Assembly: GCF_022234545.1 (NCBI RefSeq)
Contig: NZ_JAIEUI010000001.1
Coordinates: 722,714 to 786,713, forward strand
Source: Paenibacillus piscarius
GTDB lineage: Bacteria > Bacillota > Bacilli > Paenibacillales > Paenibacillaceae
Direction: 5' to 3'
Length of the DNA stretch: 64,000 bases
The position numbers and the translations under genes were made by a program. Below are positions 20,971-29,891 of the stretch, in pieces (the first letter of the stretch is position 1; every line of letters starts with the position of its first letter). Below the pieces are notes generated by a model. The model was not told the DNA's origin, made no database searches, and saw only the letters and a list, made by a program, of their open reading frames with translations.

Positions 20971-21809
20971 AGCGGCGTAAAGCCGGACGCGGGCGGCTTA
21001 GAGTCATATCGGTAACTGAAGAACCGCTGGAGGTTGTCCCCTTTGTCAGCGCTGCTCCCGGCAGCCAGGGAATAATCTATGGCGGACTGCCGATTTACCT
21101 GGGGGAGATGCAGGGACTGCCGGTGGCGGTGGAGGCGCTGATTGTCGCCTCTGATCTTCAGGGAATTGCCCTTTCTGAAAATGGCGGATATGGGGATATG
21201 TTGGTGGGAGAGAAGGTTGCCGGGACGCTGGAGAACCTGCTTCCCCTCTATCTGCCGGGTATCCGGCCGGAGAAGGTGCTGGTCTGTTTATGCGGTGATC
21301 TATACGGAGATACTGCAATAAGAGGCGCAAGCGGCAATCCGCTGCCGGTGTGGCGGGCCTTCCGCCGCAGATTCGGGACGGTAATCGGCGTGAACGGCAA
21401 CCACGATCTTCTGACCTCGGAGGGGGAAGCAGAGCTTGCAGCGGCAGCGGGTATTCACCTCTTCTCCGAGCCAGGAATCCTGCACCATCATGAGCTGCGT
21501 ATAGCTGGACTTGGAGGCGTTACCGGAAGGGCGGACCGGCCGAACCGCACGCCGGAGAAGGAGTATCTTGAGCAGCTGGAAGGGTTGCTGCAACGCGGAC
21601 CCGATCTGCTGCTGCTGCACCAGAGCCCGGACCTGCCGGGAGCCGGGCTGCCGGGACATGCAGGCATCCGAGAGCGGCTTGAGTCCGGGCCGGAGATACT
21701 GGTCTGCAGCGGGCATGTCCACTGGAACCGGCCGCTGGCAGAGCTTGCGGACGGTGTCCAGCTTCTAAATTCAGACGGAAGAGTGCTTGTATTCACCCCG
21801 GCTGGCTGA
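20967..21809 (+). CDS. Calcineurin-like metallophosphoesterase
   Basis: 280 residues. Metal-binding motifs of the calcineurin-like fold are visible in order: an aspartate loop (LIVASDLQG), CLCGDLYGD, GVNGNHDLL and CSGHVHWNRP. There is no signal peptide or membrane segment, so it acts in the cytoplasm. Substrates of these enzymes range from phosphodiesters to nucleotides and cannot be predicted here. ATG overlaps the DUF2625 stop by 4 nt (ATGA), indicating one transcriptional unit of two genes. Confidence 0.82.
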   Translation: MKRRKAGRGRLRVISVTEEPLEVVPFVSAAPGSQGIIYGGLPIYLGEMQGLPVAVEALIVASDLQGIALSENGGYGDMLVGEKVAGTLENLLPLYLPGIRPEKVLVCLCGDLYGDTAIRGASGNPLPVWRAFRRRFGTVIGVNGNHDLLTSEGEAELAAAAGIHLFSEPGILHHHELRIAGLGGVTGRADRPNRTPEKEYLEQLEGLLQRGPDLLLLHQSPDLPGAGLPGHAGIRERLESGPEILVCSGHVHWNRPLAELADGVQLLNSDGRVLVFTPAG

Positions 21810-21835
21810 AACCAAACACAAGCTTGTCCGTAAAC

Positions 21836-21864
21836 TTTACAAACAGCATCGGAATAGATATAAT
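21836..21864 (+). promoter_or_regulatory. Strong promoter of the UspA-mrp operon
   Basis: TTTACA (21836-21841) and a perfect TATAAT (21859-21864) are separated by 17 bp. Confidence 0.75.
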
Positions 21865-21897
21865 TTAGGTATAACTTTCAGGGTTTGAAACAACAGA

Positions 21898-21926
21898 AAG
21901 GGGCCTAACGCCATTAGGCTCCTTTT
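21898..21926 (+). terminator. Leader terminator (possible attenuator) before the UspA-mrp operon
   Basis: AAGGGGCCTAA (21898-21908) pairs with TTAGGCTCCTT (21914-21924) around the loop CGCCA, and TTTTGTATTTT follows. It lies about 30 nt inside the transcript from the strong upstream promoter, so it is a candidate attenuator. If the promoter is inactive it would simply end the phosphoesterase transcript. Confidence 0.65.
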
Positions 21927-21980
21927 GTATTTTCGGCCCATGTTAACAGGAGGGCGAAAGTCATTCATAAGGAAAAGATT

Positions 21981-22589
21981 ATGGTATGTGTTCATTACGG
22001 TCCGCATGGCGAGCGTTTGATCCGGCGTGGAGTCCAGTTGTCCGAGCTGATCGGGGCACCGCTCTATGTCCTAAATGTGGATACTTCAGACAGTGATGAA
22101 TATAATCAGAGCAAAGAAATGTATATGTCTGTCTGGAAGCGCCTGGCAGAAGAAGCCGGGGCTGAGTTTATGATACGCAAGCGCCGGGGCCGCAAGACAA
22201 CGGATGTCATTGTTGAAGCTGCGGAAGAGAAAGAAGTGACGCAGATCATCATCGGGCAATCCGCCCAGACCTTGTGGCAGGAGCTGACCAAGCGCAATTT
22301 CGTTAATGAGCTGATCAGCAAGATGAAGATGATGGATCTGCATGTGGTGGCCGTGCAGCGGATGCGTGCCGGTCTGGAAGAGACGCATGAAGAAGGCGTA
22401 ATTGCCTATCTGGTGAAGAATGAGGGCGTGTACCAGCTCAGCGACGAGCCTGAAGGTACAGATGCCATCAAAGGCAAATTTTTTCACGAGCTGCATACCG
22501 AATTTGAGAATGGCCTGTTCAGAATTGAACAAGACGGCAAAGCCAGATACCTGCATATCTGTGAAGGGACATTAGCTGATAAGCTGTAA
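21981..22589 (+). CDS. UspA-like protein related to the KdpD N-terminal domain
   Basis: 202 residues. It begins VCVHYGPHGERLIRRGVQLSELIGAPLYVL, the nucleotide-binding alpha/beta pattern of the Usp domain found after the KdpD sensor region. TQIIIGQSAQTLWQE corresponds to the second nucleotide-binding segment. The C-terminal about 75 residues are acidic and family-specific. ATG 21981 has AAGGA nearby. A non-standard ATT at 21963 with a better GGAGGG is also possible and would add VIHKEKI-like residues. It precedes the Mrp sodium/proton antiporter genes by 73 nt, which hints at a role in ion homeostasis. Confidence 0.72.
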   Translation: MVCVHYGPHGERLIRRGVQLSELIGAPLYVLNVDTSDSDEYNQSKEMYMSVWKRLAEEAGAEFMIRKRRGRKTTDVIVEAAEEKEVTQIIIGQSAQTLWQELTKRNFVNELISKMKMMDLHVVAVQRMRAGLEETHEEGVIAYLVKNEGVYQLSDEPEGTDAIKGKFFHELHTEFENGLFRIEQDGKARYLHICEGTLADKL

Positions 22590-22662
22590 GCGGTTTTGTT
22601 TTCAGGAAGTAAGTACCAGTGTTCACAACCTTATACTATAGATTGGAAAAGGAGGTTTGCCA

Positions 22663-25521
22663 TTGCTGCATATCACCGTTCTGGTTCCGTTTCTTCTGGC
22701 CCTGATAATCGCACTGCTGCGCGGGAGGTTCCGCAAGCTTCATAGAGGCTGGCTGGTATTAGCCGCGCCGCTCATGCTATTCATCTACTTCTTAACCCGG
22801 ATTCCAGTCATCAAGGGAGGCGATTCCGGCTATGAGACTGTGCCGTGGATGCCCTCCCTTGGCATTAATCTGGTATTTCATCTCGATGGACTCAGTCTGT
22901 TGTTTGCCTTGTTAATCACAGGAATGGGTACGCTTGTCTTCATCTATTCAATTTTTTATCTGGACAAACGCAAGGAAGAGCTCACGCCGTTCTACGTCTA
23001 TCTTCTGTTGTTCATGGGGGCTATGCTCGGGGTTGTGCTGTCCGACAATCTGATGGTGTTATACGGATTCTGGGAAATGACAAGTGTATCCTCATTCCTG
23101 CTGATCGCCTACTGGCACCGGAGACAGAAGTCACGCTATGGTGCGCAGAAGTCCATGCTGATTACAGTCTTCGGCGGTCTGGCGATGTTCGCAGGCTTCC
23201 TGATGCTGTATGTCATGACCGGTACCTTCAGCATCCGCGAGATCTGGAGCCAGCTTGGCGACATCAGCGGACACGCACTGTTCCTGCCGGCGATGCTGCT
23301 GATTCTGCTGGGCGCCTTCACCAAGTCGGCCCAGTTCCCGTTCCATATCTGGCTGCCTGATGCGATGGAAGCGCCGACTCCGGTCAGTGCGTATCTGCAC
23401 TCCGCGACGATGGTGAAGGCGGGAATCTATCTGGTGGCACGTTTCAGCCCGGTGTTTGCGGGGCAACATGAGTGGTTTTGGATTGTGTCGGGCGTCGGCC
23501 TGATCACCTTGATCTATGGATCGATCCAGGCGATGAAGCAGACGGACCTGAAGGCTCTGTTAGCTTATTCCACCATCAGTCAGCTCGGACTGATTATGGG
23601 ACTGCTGGGCATGGGATCGGCCGCTTCCTTCTACTCGGGGGAAGAGGCTGTGTTCTATACCGCCGCAACAACGGCTGCACTTTTTCACTTGTTTAATCAT
23701 GCCATATTCAAAGGTTCGCTCTTCATGGTAGTCGGGATTGTCGACCATGAGACGAATACCCGTGACCTGCGCAAGCTAGGCGGGCTGGTATCACTGATGC
23801 CGGTTACCTTCACGATTGCGCTGATCGGCAGCTTCTCGATGGCGGGCCTTCCGCCGTTTGCCGGATTTCTGAGCAAGGAAATGTTCTTCACGGCTGTGCT
23901 GAATATCAGACAGCTGGATATCCTCAGCCCCGGATCATTCTTCACCCTGTTCCCGGTGCTGGCTTGGATTGCAAGCATATTTACCTTTGCATACAGCATG
24001 ATTATGGTATTCCATACCTTTTTTGGCAAGTTTCAGCCGGAGAAGCTGGACAAACAGCCGCATGAAGCGCCGTTTGGTCTGCTGCTTCCTCCTATTATCC
24101 TGGCGGTGCTGGCGGTTGTCACCGGATTCTTCCCGAATATCCTGTCAGATAGTCTGATTGTACCGGGGATGAATGCGATTTATCCGCAGCTTGCCTCGTC
24201 CGCTCCCTTTGATGTGCATATCTATTTCTGGCACGGATTCACCACCGAGCTCTGGATGACGCTGGGCGTGATCCTGCTGGGTGTGGTTGTATACCGCATC
24301 TATGGCCGTTTCAGTCTCGTGGAGAAGGAATGGCGCAGCGGTTTTACACTGAACCAGGTCTATGACGGAAGTATCCGTCTGGTCGAGCGGGCGTCACGTT
24401 CCTTGACAGGGCTGTATATGACCGGGTCGATGCGCCATTATCTGATGTATATCTTCACCCTGATTATTGTGGCAGTAGGCGGTTCAATGCTGTATTCCGG
24501 AGGCATCACGTTCGGGCAGGGGGAGTATGCACCGTTCACCTTCTTTGAGGTTGTTGCAGTGCTGGTGCTATTGGCGGGAACATTTGCCATTCCCTTCGCG
24601 AAGTCCAGAGTCTCGGCGATCCTGTTGACCGGAATGGTCGGGTATATGGTGACCCTGCTCTTTATCCTGTTCCGTGCTCCTGATCTGGCGCTGACACAGA
24701 TGATTGTGGAAGTGGTATCGGTCACGCTGTTCCTCCTCTGCTTCCGGCATATGCCGAAGCTGAAGCGCGATAAGACCCGCTTCCGCCTTAAGGTTCCGAA
24801 GCTGATGATATCCATCGGATTCGGTGCTATCATGACCCTTGTGGCACTTGCTGCGCTCGGCAGCAGCCCGTTTGAGCCGATCTCCAGCTATTTCGTTGAG
24901 AACAGCTACAAGCTTGGCGGCGGCAAAAATATCGTCAACGTGCTGCTGGTGGATTTCCGCGGCTTCGATACGATGTTTGAAATTACGGTGCTGGGCCTTG
25001 CTTCGCTGGCCATCTATTCCATGATCAAGCTGAAGCTTGACCAGGACAGCAATCCGGCCGGAGAGGAAAGCTTATTGACCGGCAACCTGCCCCGTTATGC
25101 CCGCAGCAATGATGTACTGCTGCAATCGGTGGCCAAAGTGGCCTTTGTCATAATTATTACCTTCTCCCTGTACCTGTTCTTTGCCGGTCACAACCAGCCG
25201 GGCGGCGGCTTCATAGGGGCCTTGATGGCTGCTGCGGCGCTTATACTGGTCGCAGTTGCCTTCGGCACAGAATTTGTGGAGAAGGTGCTGCCTGTCGATT
25301 ACCGCAAGTTAATCGGGGTTGGAATTATGATTGCTTTTCTCACTGGGATTGGCTCCTTCTTGTTCGATGTTCCATTCCTGTCTCAAGCCTTCGGCTACTT
25401 CGACCTGCCGGTGATGGGCAAGACAGAGCTGACCACCGCGATGCTGTTCGATCTGGGTGTCTACCTGTCGGTTATCGGTGTCACGATGAATATTATCTTC
25501 ACGATCGGGAGGGATAACTGA
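22663..25521 (+). CDS. mrpA: Mrp antiporter subunit A fused to subunit B
   Basis: About 953 residues. Residues 1-760 are a NuoL-like MrpA with many membrane helices (VLYGFWEMTSVSSFLLIAYW; AMEAPTPVSAYLHSATMVKAG). The C-terminal about 140 residues (from VLLQSVAKVAFVIIITFSLY through FFAGHNQPGGGFIGALMAAA) match MrpB, a separate gene in B. subtilis. The complex exchanges Na+ or K+ for H+ at the membrane and is needed for sodium and alkali tolerance. TTG 22663 is chosen because GGAGGT ends 6 nt upstream. The next gene, mrpC, starts on the last base of the stop codon. Confidence 0.93.
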   Translation: MLHITVLVPFLLALIIALLRGRFRKLHRGWLVLAAPLMLFIYFLTRIPVIKGGDSGYETVPWMPSLGINLVFHLDGLSLLFALLITGMGTLVFIYSIFYLDKRKEELTPFYVYLLLFMGAMLGVVLSDNLMVLYGFWEMTSVSSFLLIAYWHRRQKSRYGAQKSMLITVFGGLAMFAGFLMLYVMTGTFSIREIWSQLGDISGHALFLPAMLLILLGAFTKSAQFPFHIWLPDAMEAPTPVSAYLHSATMVKAGIYLVARFSPVFAGQHEWFWIVSGVGLITLIYGSIQAMKQTDLKALLAYSTISQLGLIMGLLGMGSAASFYSGEEAVFYTAATTAALFHLFNHAIFKGSLFMVVGIVDHETNTRDLRKLGGLVSLMPVTFTIALIGSFSMAGLPPFAGFLSKEMFFTAVLNIRQLDILSPGSFFTLFPVLAWIASIFTFAYSMIMVFHTFFGKFQPEKLDKQPHEAPFGLLLPPIILAVLAVVTGFFPNILSDSLIVPGMNAIYPQLASSAPFDVHIYFWHGFTTELWMTLGVILLGVVVYRIYGRFSLVEKEWRSGFTLNQVYDGSIRLVERASRSLTGLYMTGSMRHYLMYIFTLIIVAVGGSMLYSGGITFGQGEYAPFTFFEVVAVLVLLAGTFAIPFAKSRVSAILLTGMVGYMVTLLFILFRAPDLALTQMIVEVVSVTLFLLCFRHMPKLKRDKTRFRLKVPKLMISIGFGAIMTLVALAALGSSPFEPISSYFVENSYKLGGGKNIVNVLLVDFRGFDTMFEITVLGLASLAIYSMIKLKLDQDSNPAGEESLLTGNLPRYARSNDVLLQSVAKVAFVIIITFSLYLFFAGHNQPGGGFIGALMAAAALILVAVAFGTEFVEKVLPVDYRKLIGVGIMIAFLTGIGSFLFDVPFLSQAFGYFDLPVMGKTELTTAMLFDLGVYLSVIGVTMNIIFTIGRDN

Positions 25522-25859
25522 TGGAGATCCTAATTGCCCTGGCGATCGGTGTCTTGTTTACGGTAGGTGTATATCTGGTTCTCTCCAAGGGGCTGCTCCG
25601 TATTCTTCTGGGGACAACATTAATCACTCACGGTGTTCATCTGCTGCTGCTGACGATGTCGGGACTGAAGACCGGCGCTTCGCCGCTGCTTGGCGAGAAG
25701 GCGGACAGTTATGTAGATCCGTTGCCGCAGGCACTCATCCTTACGTCCATCGTCATCAGCTTCGGCGTATCCGCCTTCTTCATTGTGCTGGCCTACCGGG
25801 CGTACCGCTCGGCGGGCATGGATGATGTGGAAGGGACAAGGGGGGAGAGCCATGAATAA
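25521..25859 (+). CDS. mrpC: Mrp antiporter subunit C
   Basis: 112 residues with three membrane helices, a NuoK-like protein (GVYLVLSKGLLRILLGTTLI; DPLPQALILTSIVISFGVSA). It overlaps the mrpA stop by one base and mrpD by 8 nt. Part of the Na+/H+ antiporter membrane complex. Confidence 0.93.
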   Translation: MEILIALAIGVLFTVGVYLVLSKGLLRILLGTTLITHGVHLLLLTMSGLKTGASPLLGEKADSYVDPLPQALILTSIVISFGVSAFFIVLAYRAYRSAGMDDVEGTRGESHE

Positions 25860-27330
25860 TCTGCTGGTGCTGCCTCTGCTGATTCCCGCATTTACGGGAG
25901 TCATTCTGATTTTTCTGAAGGAGTCCATTATGCTCCAGCGGATCATCAGTGCAATCAGTGTGTTCGTTAATATTGCCATTGCGTTAATGATTGTTTATCA
26001 AGTGAAGACGGACGGCATTCAAACGCTGTATATGGGAGGCTGGATACCACCCTATGGCATCGTGTTCGTTGCCGATATGTTTGCGGCACTGCTTGTCTTG
26101 ACAACGGCCGTCGTAGGGGCCGCCTGCCTGTTCTTCTCCTTCGCCAGCATCGGGGAAGAGCGGGAGCGGCACTACTATTATACGTTTTTCCTGTTCCTGC
26201 TGACCGGCGTGTCGGGTTCCTTCCTTACAGGAGACTTGTTTAACCTGTTCGTATGCTTCGAGGTACTGCTGGTTGCCTCTTACGCCATGATTGTGCTGGG
26301 CGGAACGAGAGTCCAGCTGCGGGAGACACTGAAATATATTCTCGTCAATGTGATTTCCTCCAGCTTGTTTGTAGCAGCTATCGCTTATCTGTATGCCGCG
26401 ACCGGTACGCTGAATATGGCGCATCTGGCCGTGCGGGTGGCCGAGTCCGGGCAGGGGGGCGTTATGAATGTGATCGCGGTGCTGCTGCTGCTGGTCTTCT
26501 CGCTGAAGGCGGGGCTGCTGCTGTTCTTCTGGCTGCCGGATTCGTACAGTGCTCCGCCGGCGGCGGTCCGGGCATTGTTCGGCGCATTGCTGACCAAAGT
26601 TGGACTGTATGCGATCACCCGCACGTTCTCACTGATATTTGTTCATGAGATGGGCTTGACGCATTCGCTGATCGGCTGGATGGCCGGGGCCACCATGATC
26701 CTTGGGGCCATTGGAGCGCTGGCTTATAATGATCTTAGCCGGATCTTTAACTATAATATTGTCATTAGCGTAGGCTTCATTGCGTTCGGCATCGCCGTGG
26801 CGACTCAGGATTCCCTGAGTGGTGTAGTCTTCTATCTGATGCACGATATGGTTGCCAAGGCGCTGCTGTTCTTCCTGGGCGGACTGATTCTTGCCGCTTC
26901 GGGAACAGAGCAGCTAAGGCTGATGGGCGGTCTGATCCGCCGGTATCCGTGGACGGGCTGGATGTTCTTCGTTCTTGCGCTGGCTCTGGTGGGGGTTCCT
27001 CCACTGAGCGGCTTCGCCGGTAAAGTCATGATGGTCCGCAGCGGCTTCGGGGAGCAGCATACTGTTCTTGCGCTCATTGCTCTGGCTTCCAGCTTCGTCG
27101 TACTCTATTCATTGGTCAAGGTGTTCCAGCAGGTGTTCTGGGGAGGCGAGAAGAACGAAGAGGAGATCCGTCCCCGGCATTACAAGGCCATGATGGCCCC
27201 GGCTGCGGTACTGTTCATTCTGGTAATTCTGATGGGAATCGGCGCGGAGTGGGTGAACGGCTATGTCTCACAGGCCGGCACGGTGCTGGCTGATCCGGCT
27301 GCGTACATCAACGCGGTCATGAAGGAGTAG
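25852..27330 (+). CDS. mrpD: Mrp antiporter subunit D
   Basis: About 492 residues of NuoM/NuoN-like multi-helix membrane protein, including the conserved proton-channel segments (LVFSLKAGLLLFFWLPDSYS; MLTKVGLY-like LTKVGLYAITRTF). ATG 25852 has GGGGGGAGAG just before it and overlaps the end of mrpC, which rules out the upstream in-frame codons. It works with MrpA as an ion-translocating subunit. Confidence 0.93.
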   Translation: MNNLLVLPLLIPAFTGVILIFLKESIMLQRIISAISVFVNIAIALMIVYQVKTDGIQTLYMGGWIPPYGIVFVADMFAALLVLTTAVVGAACLFFSFASIGEERERHYYYTFFLFLLTGVSGSFLTGDLFNLFVCFEVLLVASYAMIVLGGTRVQLRETLKYILVNVISSSLFVAAIAYLYAATGTLNMAHLAVRVAESGQGGVMNVIAVLLLLVFSLKAGLLLFFWLPDSYSAPPAAVRALFGALLTKVGLYAITRTFSLIFVHEMGLTHSLIGWMAGATMILGAIGALAYNDLSRIFNYNIVISVGFIAFGIAVATQDSLSGVVFYLMHDMVAKALLFFLGGLILAASGTEQLRLMGGLIRRYPWTGWMFFVLALALVGVPPLSGFAGKVMMVRSGFGEQHTVLALIALASSFVVLYSLVKVFQQVFWGGEKNEEEIRPRHYKAMMAPAAVLFILVILMGIGAEWVNGYVSQAGTVLADPAAYINAVMKE

Positions 27331-27816
27331 ATGAAGATGGCCTTTCAAATATTATTGAATCTCATGATAGCCTTCCTGTGGATGTTCCTGAACAATGACT
27401 GGACGGCCTCCGGCTTCATCATCGGCTATGCGCTGGGGGTGGCCGTGCTGGTGGCTATGCGGCGGTTCTTCGACGGGCGGCTGTACCTAAGCAAAATCTG
27501 GGCCGTGCTGAAGCTGATTGCCCTGCTGCTGCGGGAGCTGGTCGTATCCAGCTATGTGGTGGTGAAGGCGGTGCTCCGGCCTAACCTGAACATCCGCCCC
27601 GCCATTCTTATGTACCATACGGAACTGGAGTCGGACTGGGAGGTCGCTGTACTGATTACCATGCTCTGCCTGACTCCGGGCTCTGTGGTGCTGGAGGTGT
27701 CCAAGGATAACCGGACCCTCTACATCCATGCGATGGATATACAGGATGTGAAGCAATTCGATGCCAATATCCGCAACAAATTTGAGCGGGCAATACTGGA
27801 GGTGAGCCGTTCATGA
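27331..27816 (+). CDS. mrpE: Mrp antiporter subunit E
   Basis: 161 residues, about three N-terminal membrane helices (QILLNLMIAFLWMFLNNDW; TASGFIIGYALGVAVL) and a cytoplasmic domain with ILMYHTELESDWEVAVLITM, LCLTPGSVVLEVSKDN and IHAMDI, the MrpE signature. It starts right after the mrpD stop and overlaps mrpF by 4 nt. Confidence 0.92.
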   Translation: MKMAFQILLNLMIAFLWMFLNNDWTASGFIIGYALGVAVLVAMRRFFDGRLYLSKIWAVLKLIALLLRELVVSSYVVVKAVLRPNLNIRPAILMYHTELESDWEVAVLITMLCLTPGSVVLEVSKDNRTLYIHAMDIQDVKQFDANIRNKFERAILEVSRS

Positions 27817-28106
27817 TTCACTTTATCCTCATGCTGTCCCTGTCGATTATGGTGATCTCGATTGCGATTTGCGCCTGGCGGCTGGTCAAAGGTCCGTCGC
27901 TTCCCGACCGGGTCGCTGCACTGGACACGATCGGCATTAACCTGCTGGCGATGGTGGCGGTGCTCTCCATTCTGTTCAAGACCCAGTCTTATATTGAATA
28001 TATTCTGCTGATCGGAATTCTCTCTTTTATCGGAACGATGGCTCTGGCCAGATATATTGAACGGGGGGTGGTGTTTGAACATGGAGATGATCAAGACAGT
28101 CGTTGA
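27813..28106 (+). CDS. mrpF: Mrp antiporter subunit F
   Basis: 97 residues with three membrane helices and the MrpF motif RLVKGPSLPDRVAALDTIGI. It overlaps mrpE (ATGA) and mrpG (26 nt), so the order and coupling of the operon are retained. Confidence 0.92.
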   Translation: MIHFILMLSLSIMVISIAICAWRLVKGPSLPDRVAALDTIGINLLAMVAVLSILFKTQSYIEYILLIGILSFIGTMALARYIERGVVFEHGDDQDSR

Positions 28107-28464
28107 ACTGCTGTTCGTGCTGCTTATTCTGACCGGCGCTCTGCTGAGTGCCGTCAGCTCGGTCGGCCTGATCCGCCTGCCGGATGTCTATTTACGGTCA
28201 CATGCCGCAGCCAAAAGCGCGACGCTGGGCGTACTCTGTATCCTCAGCGGAGCCTTTCTCTACTTCGCCTTCTTCCTGGACTTCATTAGTGCGAAGCTGC
28301 TGCTTGGTATCGTCTTCGTCTTCATGACCTCACCGCTCTCCGCCCATCTGACCGGACGGGCGGCCTACCGCACCGGGGTTCCGCTCTGGAACCGGCGTAT
28401 TCAGGACGACCTTAAGGCCGCACTGGAGAAGGAGCAGATCAAGAGCGATTCCTCCTCATCATAA
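28081..28464 (+). CDS. mrpG: Mrp antiporter subunit G
   Basis: 127 residues with three membrane helices and the MrpG pattern (SSVGLIRLPDVYLRSHAAAK; LGVLCILSGAFLYF). ATG 28081 follows GGGGGGTGGTG in the end of mrpF. It is the last gene of the operon, followed by a strong hairpin. Confidence 0.92.
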   Translation: MEMIKTVVELLFVLLILTGALLSAVSSVGLIRLPDVYLRSHAAAKSATLGVLCILSGAFLYFAFFLDFISAKLLLGIVFVFMTSPLSAHLTGRAAYRTGVPLWNRRIQDDLKAALEKEQIKSDSSSS

Positions 28465-28474
28465 CAACCTGGCA

Positions 28475-28526
28475 ACAACAGGGATGTCCTTCACCTGATC
28501 CAAGGTGCAGCGGACATCCCTGTTGT
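28475..28526. terminator. Inverted repeat ending the mrp operon
   Basis: A perfect 15-bp stem ACAACAGGGATGTCC (28475-28489) pairs with its complement at 28512-28526. The following T tract is weak on the plus strand, and the hairpin lies between the mrp operon and the convergent MFS gene, so it may serve both. Confidence 0.7.
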
Positions 28527-28563
28527 AATATGTTCTGCGGTTATTTTGATAGAGAGGCTGTAC

Positions 28564-29796
28564 TCATACAGCCGGTTGAGCAGTCCTTTTGCGGTACATA
28601 TGAAGCAGCAGGCAGGAAGCGCCGAAAGCGATGGTCACGAGCACAAGCGGAATGCGCGGGTCCAGCTTGTACGCCCAGCCCCCGATAATGCCGGCAGGGG
28701 CAGTGAACAGCAGGATCAGCACGGACAGCATGGAGAAGACCTTGGCCCGTTTGTCATCCTCTATAGCGTTCTGCACCGCGGCCTCCAGATAAGGAGAGCT
28801 GATCATCAGTCCGACAGCGGCCAGAATGGTGCTGAGGCCGATCCAGAAATAGCTTGCAGACGGATAGATCACCAGCATGGCATTCGAGAGCGCGGATAAG
28901 CCGAAGCCTGCCAGCATGGCCCGGTTGGCACTCTGGTCCGGGATTCTGGGCATCAGCAGCCACAGGGTAATCAGCATGATGACAGAGGATACAGCCGGGA
29001 ACAATGAGAGCAGGCTGCTGTCCAGATGGATATAATCGGCCAGATACAGGTACAGATACGTGCTTTTGAGCGTGGCTTGGAAGTTGAACAGAATGTAGAC
29101 GGCAAAGATCAGCAGCAGACTGCGCTCCGCTGCCAGATCGCGGAAGGCCCCGCCGTATTCGGCCAGACTCTCTTTGAGGCCAAGCTCCCGGGTCTCCTGG
29201 CGTTTGCGGATGCCGGCTGCGGTCTCCCGGGTAGTCAGTTGGCGGCCGACGAACTGGAAGGTCATGAACAGGAAGGCCAGCACATACATGATTCTCATCC
29301 CCGGGACCAGGCCGAACTGGTGGACAAGCAGACCGCCGAGCGGTGCGAACAAGCCGCCCACCACCCCGATGATCTGCAGCAGTGTGAATACATAGGTGCG
29401 GTCAGCGGGACGGGTATCTTCGACAATAAGACAGTAGAAGGCGATATGCGGCACACGCTGAAAGCCATTGATTACAGCTGCAATTGCGAAGAACCACAGG
29501 TTCTGCGAGAAGGCCCACAGCAGCGTAGCCAGGCTCCAGCTAAGCAGATCGAAGTACAGAATCGCCCGCTTGCGTCCCATGCGGTCCGTCAGATACCCGC
29601 TGATTAACGAAGAGAGCACCTGGACAATCAGCCCGATGGTCGTAATCCAGCCAATATTCAGCTCGGTCAATCCGAGCTCATACATGTACAGGGTGGCATA
29701 AGTAGAGAACATGCTGAAGGGAATCAGGAAAAAAGGTTCAAAGGCCAAGCAGCCCCGGCTGTTCCCTTGCAGCCTTGGGAAAAAACGGTGGGTCAT
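28564..29796 (-). CDS. MFS transporter
   Basis: 410 residues with about twelve hydrophobic segments. The loop GYLTDRMGRKRAILYFDLLS after helix 2-3 is the MFS DxxGRR/K motif, and the sequence after about residue 200 mirrors the first half. MFS proteins are proton-driven carriers of sugars, drugs or metabolites; no substrate-specific motif was recognised. GGAGG precedes the ATG. It is a single gene, divergent from the downstream phosphoesterase gene. Confidence 0.82.
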   Translation of the reverse strand: MTHRFFPRLQGNSRGCLAFEPFFLIPFSMFSTYATLYMYELGLTELNIGWITTIGLIVQVLSSLISGYLTDRMGRKRAILYFDLLSWSLATLLWAFSQNLWFFAIAAVINGFQRVPHIAFYCLIVEDTRPADRTYVFTLLQIIGVVGGLFAPLGGLLVHQFGLVPGMRIMYVLAFLFMTFQFVGRQLTTRETAAGIRKRQETRELGLKESLAEYGGAFRDLAAERSLLLIFAVYILFNFQATLKSTYLYLYLADYIHLDSSLLSLFPAVSSVIMLITLWLLMPRIPDQSANRAMLAGFGLSALSNAMLVIYPSASYFWIGLSTILAAVGLMISSPYLEAAVQNAIEDDKRAKVFSMLSVLILLFTAPAGIIGGWAYKLDPRIPLVLVTIAFGASCLLLHMYRKRTAQPAV

Positions 29797-29891
29797 GATG
29801 AAATCCTCCAGGTTGTCATTTAACTCTACTATTTTATGGGAAGCAGCAGGACTTAATCAAGAGCAAAGCTATATATTTAGGAGTTGAGAAT

